From NCBI RefSeq assembly GCF_039543225.1, contig NZ_BAABJI010000001.1:833193-897192 (forward strand): DNA of 64,000 nucleotides, given 5' to 3'. This DNA is from Mucilaginibacter defluvii (GTDB lineage: Bacteria > Bacteroidota > Bacteroidia > Sphingobacteriales > Sphingobacteriaceae). How positions within the stretch are numbered: position 1 is the stretch's first letter; each line of letters starts with the position of its first letter. The position numbers and the translations under genes were made by a program. Shown piece after piece: positions 1 through 6,827 of the stretch. A model generated the notes under the pieces. The model searched no databases. It was not told the origin of the DNA and worked only from the letters and a program-made list of their open reading frames with translations.

Positions 1-1
1 T

Positions 2-439
2 ATTGATGCTTATCAAAATTCAAAGGTAAAAGGCACTCGGATAATAGCCCTGTTAATGCGCATCATAGTATTAAAATGCTTTGCGATTGATAAGAGAACT
101 AATAACCCGAAATCCTGCTTAGTATCAAGATTAGGTTTTGGTTCAGTGTTTAATACTACGAATTACAGCATACCACCGCTGGAATCGCTTAGTGACGATG
201 ATGGACAGGAAAAGCAATTAATAATTTTTGATGATGCTGAAGCACAATCAGATTTTGAAGCTGAGTATGGTTTTACACCCGAACAGATAATTGAGCAGCT
301 AAGTCCGGAGGCAAGATTTGTATTTTACCAACTGCTTGGTAAGCAAAAGCCAGGTTCACCATCTAAAGAGCGGAAGCAAGCCAAAGAAGATATGATAAGA
401 GAGATGCAAGTGATTCAAAATCAAATTAAAAAACAATAA
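2..439 (+). CDS. hypothetical phage protein, 5' end outside window
   Basis: The frame is open to the left edge of the window, so the ATG at 56 need not be the true start. I do not recognise the protein. The C-terminal part is hydrophilic and probably helical, with a charged tail rich in K, E and Q. It sits just before the small terminase, separated from it by three minus-strand cargo genes, and its stop codon directly abuts the 3' end of the first of these. By position it may be the last gene of an early or pre-packaging block; this is inference. Confidence 0.6.
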   Translation: MDAYQNSKVKGTRIIALLMRIIVLKCFAIDKRTNNPKSCLVSRLGFGSVFNTTNYSIPPLESLSDDDGQEKQLIIFDDAEAQSDFEAEYGFTPEQIIEQLSPEARFVFYQLLGKQKPGSPSKERKQAKEDMIREMQVIQNQIKKQ

Positions 440-1204
440 TTAGTTTTTCCTTTTTAGACTTAATTGTTTAATATCACTTTTATAGTATATGTCATTTTTG
501 TTCTCTTTCTCATCATAAAATATTAAATAGCTATTAGTTTCTCCGATATAATAGTTGCTTGATGTAGATATGACCTTATTGGATGATGTAACTATAAACG
601 TATTAACTGTAGTGTGATTGTAACGGACGTTAAGTGCATCATTATAAGCATATAATATATGTAATATGAAATAAATTGGTAATATCCAAAGTATTATAAA
701 TGTGGTTCTACTAAATGATTTCAGGTTGTTTTTAAGGTAGTTTAATGGTATTTGCTGTGATGAGATAATAGCTAAGGATGCAGCGCACATAGATAACATT
801 GTGCGTTTCGAATACATACTCCATTTACCATAAAAATACTTATACAAAGTAAGTATTGTAAGTATGCCTAATATGATATAGCACAAAATCTCAATTAATT
901 TTATAAATGATTTCCCTTTTTCAAAAAGCCATTCCTGTGAACCTTTTGGGTGAATACTCGTGTCTGACGAAAACTTGTAAGGTGCTTTTATTGATAATCC
1001 AAAAAGAGTAGCAAAGGACATTCTAAATAAGTCAGTTAAAGCCTCAACTACGAAGTCGTTTAAATCCGTATATCTGAAGATGTTTAAATCAAACACCTGA
1101 TAGTAAGACCAAAACTTAACACAACTAAATGCTATTATAAACGCAGTAAAAGCAGGAATATACTCAATTACCTTTTTTATATTATCCGTTTTTTCGTCGC
1201 TCAT
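440..1204 (-). CDS. hypothetical membrane protein (moron)
   Basis: 254 residues with about four hydrophobic segments: near residues 14-30, 100-120, 130-150 and 165-185. The last third is polar and ends in lysines and arginines. No known domain is recognised. It lies 3 bases downstream of another minus-strand gene (1208-1729) that also has one membrane segment, so the two are probably co-transcribed and may act together. The gene runs against the late operon and its stop abuts the preceding + gene with no gap, typical of phage cargo. A superinfection-exclusion or abortive-infection role is possible but unproven. Confidence 0.7.
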   Translation of the reverse strand: MSDEKTDNIKKVIEYIPAFTAFIIAFSCVKFWSYYQVFDLNIFRYTDLNDFVVEALTDLFRMSFATLFGLSIKAPYKFSSDTSIHPKGSQEWLFEKGKSFIKLIEILCYIILGILTILTLYKYFYGKWSMYSKRTMLSMCAASLAIISSQQIPLNYLKNNLKSFSRTTFIILWILPIYFILHILYAYNDALNVRYNHTTVNTFIVTSSNKVISTSSNYYIGETNSYLIFYDEKENKNDIYYKSDIKQLSLKRKN

Positions 1205-1207
1205 AAT

Positions 1208-1729
1208 CTAAACTATCAATATTGGTAAATGTGGAATGTTTCCATGTTTGTTTTTCTCCAAAGTTTGGACAAATTGATTTCCATCTGAATTGTTAAATGA
1301 AATTTTTAACAGTAGATGTTCATATTCTCCACGAGAAATTTTTTCTTCTTCGATAGGATTCAAATCGATTTTTAAATCTTTGCCATCGTTTGATTTAAAA
1401 GTTTCTTTCCTTGTCGGAATAGATATAACCTTAATGCCTTTAAAATTGATTTCAATGACTTGGAATTCGTAAGCTGTTGAGCCAGAATTTCTTAAACTTA
1501 CTACGTTATTCCAATCATTTCCCACCCATATATTCCCTACTTCTATACTCGGCATTATATTATCACGTCTACTTAATTCATATAATTTAGCAAGTTTAGA
1601 GAGGGAGTTTACTTGTTGCTGGATTTTATCAGCATCCTTACGAGTGTCCCATAAAGTATAGACTGTTGCTAATAATGCAAGTCCCGAAATAATTGCTGAC
1701 ACCCAATTTGCATCAATAGTATTAAACAT
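1208..1729 (-). CDS. hypothetical protein with N-terminal membrane anchor (moron)
   Basis: 173 residues. A hydrophobic segment at about residues 10-27 is followed by a charged helical stretch (about 28-55) and a beta-rich C-terminal domain (from about 65). No family is recognised. It precedes the membrane protein at 440-1204 by 3 bases on the same strand, so a two-gene membrane module is likely. Base use resembles the neighbouring cargo genes. Confidence 0.7.
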   Translation of the reverse strand: MFNTIDANWVSAIISGLALLATVYTLWDTRKDADKIQQQVNSLSKLAKLYELSRRDNIMPSIEVGNIWVGNDWNNVVSLRNSGSTAYEFQVIEINFKGIKVISIPTRKETFKSNDGKDLKIDLNPIEEEKISRGEYEHLLLKISFNNSDGNQFVQTLEKNKHGNIPHLPILIV

Positions 1730-1768
1730 AAGGTTGATTTTGTTGATAAGGTTAAAAAAGCCTAAACA

Positions 1769-2350
1769 TTATAAATCATCTATAGCTTTTGCTTTTATTT
1801 TGGCTGAATTTTCTTTGTCAAAATAGGCTAATTTGACATAACAACTGAAATTCTTATAAGCTATTGATAATTCTATGTCGCCATTTTTGGTAGTCCAAAT
1901 TGAATTATACCTGCATTTGTCATATTTAACATTACGAAATTTGGATTCGTCATCTTTCGGTTCAGAAATAAGACCATCAAATTTTTCTACGACATCAGAA
2001 GGCTTACCGTATTTTTGCGTTAGCATTTCTTTCAAATTAAAGTAATCACCTGAAAGGCTTGACCAAGTATCTTTCTCTGGAAAAGCAACGCCAATTTTGT
2101 ACACCAAATCTTGCTGGCTTAATGTTCCAACACTAACAATACAACTTTTGTAGCCTGCAAAATCACCTTTTAGTGCTGCAATCCCACTTTCGGTTCCTAA
2201 ATGTGTAAAACCAATATTTTTAATTTTAGAAATAAACTGATTGAGTGTTCCGTCTATTGGAACGCCCTTGAAAGAAAGATGCTCAGTAGTTTGAGCAATG
2301 GTTAACATTGTGGTTAATGCGAAAATCAAGGTCAGGTATAAATTCTTCAT
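1769..2350 (-). CDS. hypothetical secreted protein (moron)
   Basis: The open frame extends to 2434, but the ATG at 2350 is the better start: it begins a classic signal peptide (MKNLYLTLIFALTTMLTIAQ). The mature part of about 170 residues is mixed alpha/beta, with several cysteines and a lysine-rich tail. It resembles a secreted protein type common in Bacteroidota, but I know no function. It is the first gene of a three-gene minus-strand cargo island and lies back to back with terS; the shared gap also holds the first ACTATTTAT box. Confidence 0.65.
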   Translation of the reverse strand: MKNLYLTLIFALTTMLTIAQTTEHLSFKGVPIDGTLNQFISKIKNIGFTHLGTESGIAALKGDFAGYKSCIVSVGTLSQQDLVYKIGVAFPEKDTWSSLSGDYFNLKEMLTQKYGKPSDVVEKFDGLISEPKDDESKFRNVKYDKCRYNSIWTTKNGDIELSIAYKNFSCYVKLAYFDKENSAKIKAKAIDDL

Positions 2351-2434
2351 ATATCTATAAGGCTGTAAGTTCAGGTCTAAAATACAAAAACTCATAAATT
2401 TTTCGGGCGCAATTCTCAATCTGCTCTTGCACAT

Positions 2435-2443
2435 ACTATTTAT
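2435..2443 (+). promoter_or_regulatory. late-gene box 1 (ACTATTTAT)
   Basis: ACTATTTAT, with 20 bases between its end and the terS ATG at 2464. It is one of nine exact copies placed just before the first gene of a + strand late unit. This copy lacks obvious flanking inverted repeats. Whether it acts in DNA (promoter) or RNA is not known. Confidence 0.5.
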
Positions 2444-2463
2444 TCATAACAGAAGATAAATAG

Positions 2464-2784
2464 ATGGGATTTCAAAAGGGGAGAGCGAAAACCGGAGGCA
2501 GGAAACCGGGCGTTAAAAACAAAACTACACAGGAAATTAGGGATAAGATACAGCTTGTGCTATCCAATAAGATTGAAGAATTAGAAGCAGACCTTGAACA
2601 AATGAGTGAGTTCAAGCAATGGACTATTCTTAATGCGGTTGCTAAATACGTTATGCCTCAATTATCCAAATCAGATGATACAGTTGAGCATTCAGGTGAA
2701 ATTAACATCACCGTGAGCTTTACAGATAGTCAGATTGATAAACCTAATGATGATGCCGGGCTTGATATTGAAGAACCGTTTTAA
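2464..2784 (+). CDS. terS: terminase small subunit-like DNA-binding protein
   Basis: 106 residues. The basic N-terminus with the motif KTGGRKPGVKNKTT is typical of small terminase-type proteins of Bacteroidota phages; the acidic middle region is predicted helical. TerS recognises phage DNA and hands it to the large terminase for packaging. The gene lies directly before terL with a 203-base gap that can fold into a structured RNA. The start follows ACTATTTAT by 20 bases. It is shorter than many TerS proteins, so a terminase accessory role remains possible. Confidence 0.7.
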   Translation: MGFQKGRAKTGGRKPGVKNKTTQEIRDKIQLVLSNKIEELEADLEQMSEFKQWTILNAVAKYVMPQLSKSDDTVEHSGEINITVSFTDSQIDKPNDDAGLDIEEPF

Positions 2785-2828
2785 TCATCGTTAAAAGTAT
2801 ATGCCCCATGGCGGGATTATAAGAATAA

Positions 2829-2964
2829 AACGGTACTGTCTAAGCCGTCCGGCTGCTAACTGGTTTAGGAATCACTAACCAATATATGCGGTTTTTGATA
2901 CTGTAAAGGGCATCTTTTGGTGAAAGGTGCCAAAATCGCAGCCAATTCTCATATAAAAGCCGGA
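2829..2964 (+). ncRNA. candidate structured RNA between terS and terL
   Basis: In this non-coding gap several GC-containing stems can form in otherwise AT-rich DNA: ACGG 2830-2833 with CCGT 2845-2848; TGGTTTAG 2861-2868 with CTAACCA 2875-2881 (one bulge); GCGGTTTT 2888-2895 with AAAATCGC 2932-2939, enclosing GGCATC 2909-2914 with GGTGCC 2926-2931. The segment near 2848-2856 has two competing partners: GGCTGC with GCAGCC (2938-2943), or TCCGGCT with AGCCGGA (2958-2964). This is pairing by eye only; no homologous RNA is known to me. Confidence 0.4.
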
Positions 2965-2987
2965 AAAATCAGGACTCCACAAATGTA

Positions 2988-4187
2988 TTGGACGTTAATA
3001 TAAATCTACCTAAACCACATACCGGACAGCAAAAAGTACTTGATAGCAAAGCAAGATTTAAAGTACTCCTATGCGGTAGGCGTTGGGGTAAATCGCTGAT
3101 ATCTCAAATCATTTCAATACTTGGTATGCTTAACAAAAAGCATATCGCCTACGTTACGCCAACATATCAATTAAGTAAGATATTTTTTCAGGAGATAATC
3201 AAGGTTATTCCGGTTCAACTAATTCAATCAGCTAATAAAACCGACCTTATTATTACGCTTAAAACCGGTGGCTCACTAAGTTTCTTAACTGGTGAGAGGT
3301 TGGACAGCTTTAGAGGTAGAAAATTTCACACCGTAATAATTGATGAAGCTGCTTATATCTCGGACATAGAATCAGCTTGGTTAAATAGCATCCGACCATG
3401 TTTGACGGATTATGCGGGTGATGCTTTGTTTATATCAACCCCACGTGGTAAAAATTACTTCTACAGCCTTTATCTAAAGGGCTTGGATGAATCCAATACA
3501 GAATGGGAATCATTCCATTACAGCACTTACGATAACCCATACATAAGCAAATCAGAGATTGAATCAGCAAAGGCTTCATTGCCGGATTCAGCATATCAAC
3601 AAGAGTATTTAGCGATTGCAAATGCTAATAGTAATTCAGTTGTTGCATCACATTTTATTGAAGCTAATACCATCACAACCTTATCAAAAAAAAAGCCGGT
3701 TGTATACGGGATTGACATTGCCAAGTATCACGATTATACGTGTATTACTGGTTTAGATTCGGATGGTGCTATGTGTTACTTTGAAAGGTTCCAGCGTGAT
3801 AATGAATATACCAAACAGCGCATTAAAGCATTACCATCAAGCATATTGAAAGTAATTGATAGCACACATGGTAGCGTTGGTGATGGCATATTTGAGAGCC
3901 TTCAAAGCGAGGGAGTACCAAATATCCTGGGATTTGAATTTACATCCGCTACAAAGCCAAAGTTAATCACGGAACTCATTCTGGACATTGAAAAAGGCAA
4001 TCTTAAATTCAACGAGATTACCGCAAATGAGCTTTCAATATTTGAATATAGTTATACAAGTACCGGCTACATTAAATATGGTAATGCACCCGGTGGGTTT
4101 GATGATTGTGTAATAGCCTTAGCCCTTGCAAATCGCTATAAGAAGCAGATACCGATAAATTTCTTGGCAGGGTTTAGCTTTGGTTAA
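2988..4187 (+). CDS. terL: terminase large subunit
   Basis: ATPase-nuclease motor that packages DNA into the prohead. The ATPase domain has Walker A CGRRWGKS (residues 29-36) and Walker B TVIIDE (115-120), followed by the coupling motif region ISTPRG. The C-terminal RNase H-like nuclease begins with GIDIAKYHDYT (near residue 245) and ends with the acidic FDDCVIALAL motif. 399 residues is a normal compact TerL length. The only in-frame initiation codon near the conserved N-terminus is TTG at 2988; the nearby ATG at 2983 is out of frame and soon stops. No late box precedes it. Confidence 0.93.
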   Translation: MDVNINLPKPHTGQQKVLDSKARFKVLLCGRRWGKSLISQIISILGMLNKKHIAYVTPTYQLSKIFFQEIIKVIPVQLIQSANKTDLIITLKTGGSLSFLTGERLDSFRGRKFHTVIIDEAAYISDIESAWLNSIRPCLTDYAGDALFISTPRGKNYFYSLYLKGLDESNTEWESFHYSTYDNPYISKSEIESAKASLPDSAYQQEYLAIANANSNSVVASHFIEANTITTLSKKKPVVYGIDIAKYHDYTCITGLDSDGAMCYFERFQRDNEYTKQRIKALPSSILKVIDSTHGSVGDGIFESLQSEGVPNILGFEFTSATKPKLITELILDIEKGNLKFNEITANELSIFEYSYTSTGYIKYGNAPGGFDDCVIALALANRYKKQIPINFLAGFSFG

Positions 4188-4210
4188 CTATATTTGGAGA
4201 AACCTTATTT

Positions 4211-4831
4211 ATGAAACGTTATCTAACTATTATCACCTTAATCGCATTTCTCATTTCTTGTAAATCTAAAGAAGAAAAATTAAAGGAACAGTTCCTACCC
4301 ATTATTTCAAATGTCGTTAAGCAAGATAGTTTGATTTATAAAATGGACTCATTAACGATTTTCAAAATAGATACACTTAGTGACTTAAAAATCGCTCAAC
4401 AGCAGATTTCAAATAAATCCAGAGACTTTGAATTTTTTATGTCAATGGTAAAGTCATACAATTCACAAACAGAATTAGCCTATAAATCTGCGAGTTTGAA
4501 CGCTCAACAAGCTTCATTATACTATAACATTCTCGAATCAGATGTTTTAGGAGATATAGCAAAGGACAAGGTGAAGACTGAAGTAAGTAGAGCAAAAGAG
4601 TTAAGTGCAAAAAGTCAAAAATATTTAGATTCAGCTAAACTTGTAAACTCTCAGATTGATAATTTAGATAAGAAAATAAAAAACAAAAAAATTAATACTA
4701 AAAACTTCAAGGGCTATGTAGTTTGGTTCAACCTACTTGGTTCAGATAAAAAGAACATGGAAGTTCGTAGGGATTCACTTTATATATTTATTTCACCATC
4801 TTTAAGAGTTATTCCAACGAGTAAAGTCTAA
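4211..4831 (+). CDS. putative lipoprotein (moron)
   Basis: 206 residues. The N-terminus ends in the lipobox LISC (residues about 14-17) followed by a lysine-rich segment, so an SPII-processed lipoprotein is expected. The remainder is largely helical and coiled-coil-like with a basic patch near residue 155. No function is recognised. It is the only cargo gene in the structural region that lies on the + strand. Its stop codon overlaps, tail to tail, the stop of the minus-strand gene at 4828-5265 (shared CTAA). Confidence 0.65.
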   Translation: MKRYLTIITLIAFLISCKSKEEKLKEQFLPIISNVVKQDSLIYKMDSLTIFKIDTLSDLKIAQQQISNKSRDFEFFMSMVKSYNSQTELAYKSASLNAQQASLYYNILESDVLGDIAKDKVKTEVSRAKELSAKSQKYLDSAKLVNSQIDNLDKKIKNKKINTKNFKGYVVWFNLLGSDKKNMEVRRDSLYIFISPSLRVIPTSKV

Positions 4832-5265
4832 AACGGAATATCATCAATCGTTTTAATTTCATCATCAATAATGGGATTATTAAGTTCGGTCATTCCTCGG
4901 TTATCTTGGACAGAGATTAAGCCCTCATTAAGGAATGCAATAAATTCATTTGTTTCTATCTCTAAATACGGCGGAATATATGGTACAAAAGAATTTTTAG
5001 TAAAGCCTACAAAAGTCAGTGGTTTAATATTGGAGTGATTTTCTGACCGTATTTTTTTTCCGTTAGAATCAGACGGTAAACCAAAATTAGATTCATACAC
5101 CTCTCCATCAAGTTTGCTTTTAAACGTTCCTCTTATTACGTTTGGTGAAACAACACTGAATGTAATATCATAACTTTCATTTTCAAATTTGTTACATAAA
5201 ACCTCATTCATAAATTCAGGATTGCGGCTATGCTTAATTTGTTCTTTATTGAGTTGTTGCATCAT
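4828..5265 (-). CDS. hypothetical protein with SSB-like C-terminal tip DDIPF (moron)
   Basis: 145 residues. The last residues are acidic and end exactly in DDIPF, the form of the C-terminal tip by which single-stranded DNA-binding proteins recruit repair and replication enzymes. The body (about residues 25-120) is mixed beta and does not read as a clear OB-fold SSB. It may bind host proteins that normally dock on SSB, or be a divergent SSB-like protein; both are inference. It is divergent from the tail chaperone gene, with a late box in the gap. Confidence 0.65.
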   Translation of the reverse strand: MMQQLNKEQIKHSRNPEFMNEVLCNKFENESYDITFSVVSPNVIRGTFKSKLDGEVYESNFGLPSDSNGKKIRSENHSNIKPLTFVGFTKNSFVPYIPPYLEIETNEFIAFLNEGLISVQDNRGMTELNNPIIDDEIKTIDDIPF

Positions 5266-5307
5266 TATTAAATCAATTATTGTAAATATAAATAATTAAA
5301 TCAACTG

Positions 5308-5316
5308 ACTATTTAT
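5308..5316 (+). promoter_or_regulatory. late-gene box 2 (ACTATTTAT)
   Basis: ACTATTTAT with 13 bases to the ATG at 5330. It lies in the divergent gap between a minus-strand cargo gene and the tail chaperone gene. Confidence 0.5.
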
Positions 5317-5329
5317 AATCAAAGCTACA

Positions 5330-5872
5330 ATGCAATTGATTGATAAATTACCGACCAGCTACCACGATATAAATTATAAAACCTACATTAAAGTCATTCA
5401 ATCTATACCGGCAGAATTACCGGATGGATGGGATGAAGAAGAATTTAACAGCTACATCACATTAATACCGCTATCAATATTTCTTGATATACCTGTAATT
5501 GATTTGGAACGCTTACCAGCTACTGAACTGGTGCCAATGCTTCAGCGGTTGCAGTTTCTGAATGAGGCTATCCCGGAGGTTAAAACAACGCTTAAATTAA
5601 AAGCTGATACTGAACTTACCTATGATGAATTTGTGAGTTATCAGAAGTTGAGGTTATCCCAATGGGATAACATGGAAAAGATATTAAAGCTGATTATAAA
5701 AGATAAAACCGCTGATGAGTTAAGCCTTTTGACAATCCCGGAGGTGGTTGCTTGTTTTTTTATGCTGAACAAGCTAACAAACAAATCAATTCAATCATTG
5801 AAACGCTCTTTGGGCAAACAGATGGCGAAACAGAATCTGAAATTGATATTGAAGATGTGCAAGGCTCGGTAA
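5330..5872 (+). CDS. tail assembly chaperone, unshifted product (G-like)
   Basis: 180 residues in the zero frame. Position after terminase, the acidic helical character and above all the overlapping -1 frame (5752-6066) identify it as a G/GT-type tail assembly chaperone, which coats the tape measure during tail assembly. A run of seven T (5755-5761) lies in frame as T TTT TTT, the X XXY YYZ pattern of -1 slippage. Reading on in frame gives a basic, low-quality tail after residue 144; shifting gives a better protein. Family assignment is by architecture, not by a recognised domain. Confidence 0.65.
   Translation: MQLIDKLPTSYHDINYKTYIKVIQSIPAELPDGWDEEEFNSYITLIPLSIFLDIPVIDLERLPATELVPMLQRLQFLNEAIPEVKTTLKLKADTELTYDEFVSYQKLRLSQWDNMEKILKLIIKDKTADELSLLTIPEVVACFFMLNKLTNKSIQSLKRSLGKQMAKQNLKLILKMCKAR
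5740..5761 (+). promoter_or_regulatory. probable -1 ribosomal frameshift site with SD-like stimulator
   Basis: GGAGG (5740-5744) is followed after 10 bases by T TTT TTT (5755-5761), read in the chaperone frame as tgT TTT TTT ATG. The distance matches the SD-to-slippery-site spacing known from E. coli dnaX. GGAGG also encodes part of the residues IPEV, so it may be accidental. A weak hairpin (TTCAA/TTGAA) follows about 28 bases downstream. Confidence 0.55.
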
Positions 5873-6066
5873 TGGGTGAATTGCAGAAGCACACTGAAGA
5901 TAAATTTAAAAATCAATGGGGGTGGATTGACCTTGCAATGCAGGTAGCAAAAGAATCTTTAACCAGCTTTTTTATCGTGATGAATAAACCGGTTTTAGAG
6001 GTTTTGACATTAGCCGGGTATTTATCGGCAAAGGTAGAACTGATAGAAAGCAGAGCGAAAAAGTAA
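5752..6066 (+). CDS. -1 frameshift extension of tail assembly chaperone (T part of GT)
   Basis: This frame has no convincing start of its own (TTG 5752) and opens at the slippery T7 run. A -1 shift after codon 144 of the upstream gene would give about 245 residues: 144 from the zero frame and 101 from here. The extension is acidic, then has the helical segment QWGWIDLAMQVAKESL near its end. The overlap with the unshifted frame is 121 bases. A sequencing or assembly error in the homopolymer would give the same picture and cannot be excluded from one sequence. Confidence 0.6.
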   Translation: MFFYAEQANKQINSIIETLFGQTDGETESEIDIEDVQGSVMGELQKHTEDKFKNQWGWIDLAMQVAKESLTSFFIVMNKPVLEVLTLAGYLSAKVELIESRAKK

Positions 6067-6167
6067 AAAAGCGGACAAGACCCCCTGTCTTGCCCGGTGC
6101 ATTAATCAATTAAGATTAAATATTTAATCTAACAATAATCCAATTAATACAACGCAAAATACGAATA
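6067..6167 (+). other. intergenic hairpin after tail chaperone
   Basis: The 101-base gap holds CAAGAC/GTCTTG separated by a short C-rich loop (about 6073-6091), flanked by GG and CC that extend the stem. It is GC-rich for this region but has no T-tract, so it is not a standard intrinsic terminator. It may protect the 3' end of the mRNA or set translation of the next gene. Confidence 0.35.
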
Positions 6168-6827
6168 ATGGCAAGACAATCAATCACCAGCGCATCAAGG
6201 CAAGCCCGTGCTGATGCTCTATCACAGCTTGATAGCATTGGTTCCAGCCGTTCAGAGTTTTCAACTGAGGAAGTTTTTAACACTATGGAATCAGATGTAG
6301 CAAACTTTATTCAACGTGTACAGCAAAACATTAATGCTGTTGGTATTGCCAACACTGGTGAAATAGCCGATTTAAGGATGAATGTATCTGATACCGGCAT
6401 TGATATAATAGGCAAGCCTTATCTAATTTATGTTGACAAAGGCGTGCAAGGTGCTGTAAGTAATGTAAAAGCACCCAATAGCCCTTTCAAATACTCTGAT
6501 AAGAAGCCTCCGGCAAGTGCTTTTAAGGATTATATCAAACGTAAAAATTTGAATTTAAGAAATGAAGAATTTTATGATTCAAATGCGGGTTCACCTTTTA
6601 GTGATTCAGAAGGTGATGAAGCTGCAATTAATAGCGTAGCCTTCGCCATGGCGAATTCTGTTTATCAAACTGGTTTTGCCCCTAAAAATGTCTTCTCCAA
6701 GGAACTGCCAAAACTGGTTGATGATGTAACAAAATCAGTAACAAACTTTGCTGCCAGTTTTATCACATCATCAATCAAAGACCAGTATGGTACTGATTTG
6801 GTTAAAAAAGCCTTAATTAAAAGATAG
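6168..6827 (+). CDS. phage structural protein, tail completion/neck-like
   Basis: 219 residues with no signal peptide. The N-terminal half is helical and charged; the middle has LIYVDKGVQG followed by PFKYSDKKPP, a pattern seen in HK97 gp10-like tail-completion proteins that bear a conserved K-G segment. The gene is in the same unit as the tail chaperone (101 bases downstream) and no late box precedes it. Its 3' end overlaps the minus-strand ATPase gene by 15 bases. The exact role is inferred from context. Confidence 0.55.
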   Translation: MARQSITSASRQARADALSQLDSIGSSRSEFSTEEVFNTMESDVANFIQRVQQNINAVGIANTGEIADLRMNVSDTGIDIIGKPYLIYVDKGVQGAVSNVKAPNSPFKYSDKKPPASAFKDYIKRKNLNLRNEEFYDSNAGSPFSDSEGDEAAINSVAFAMANSVYQTGFAPKNVFSKELPKLVDDVTKSVTNFAASFITSSIKDQYGTDLVKKALIKR

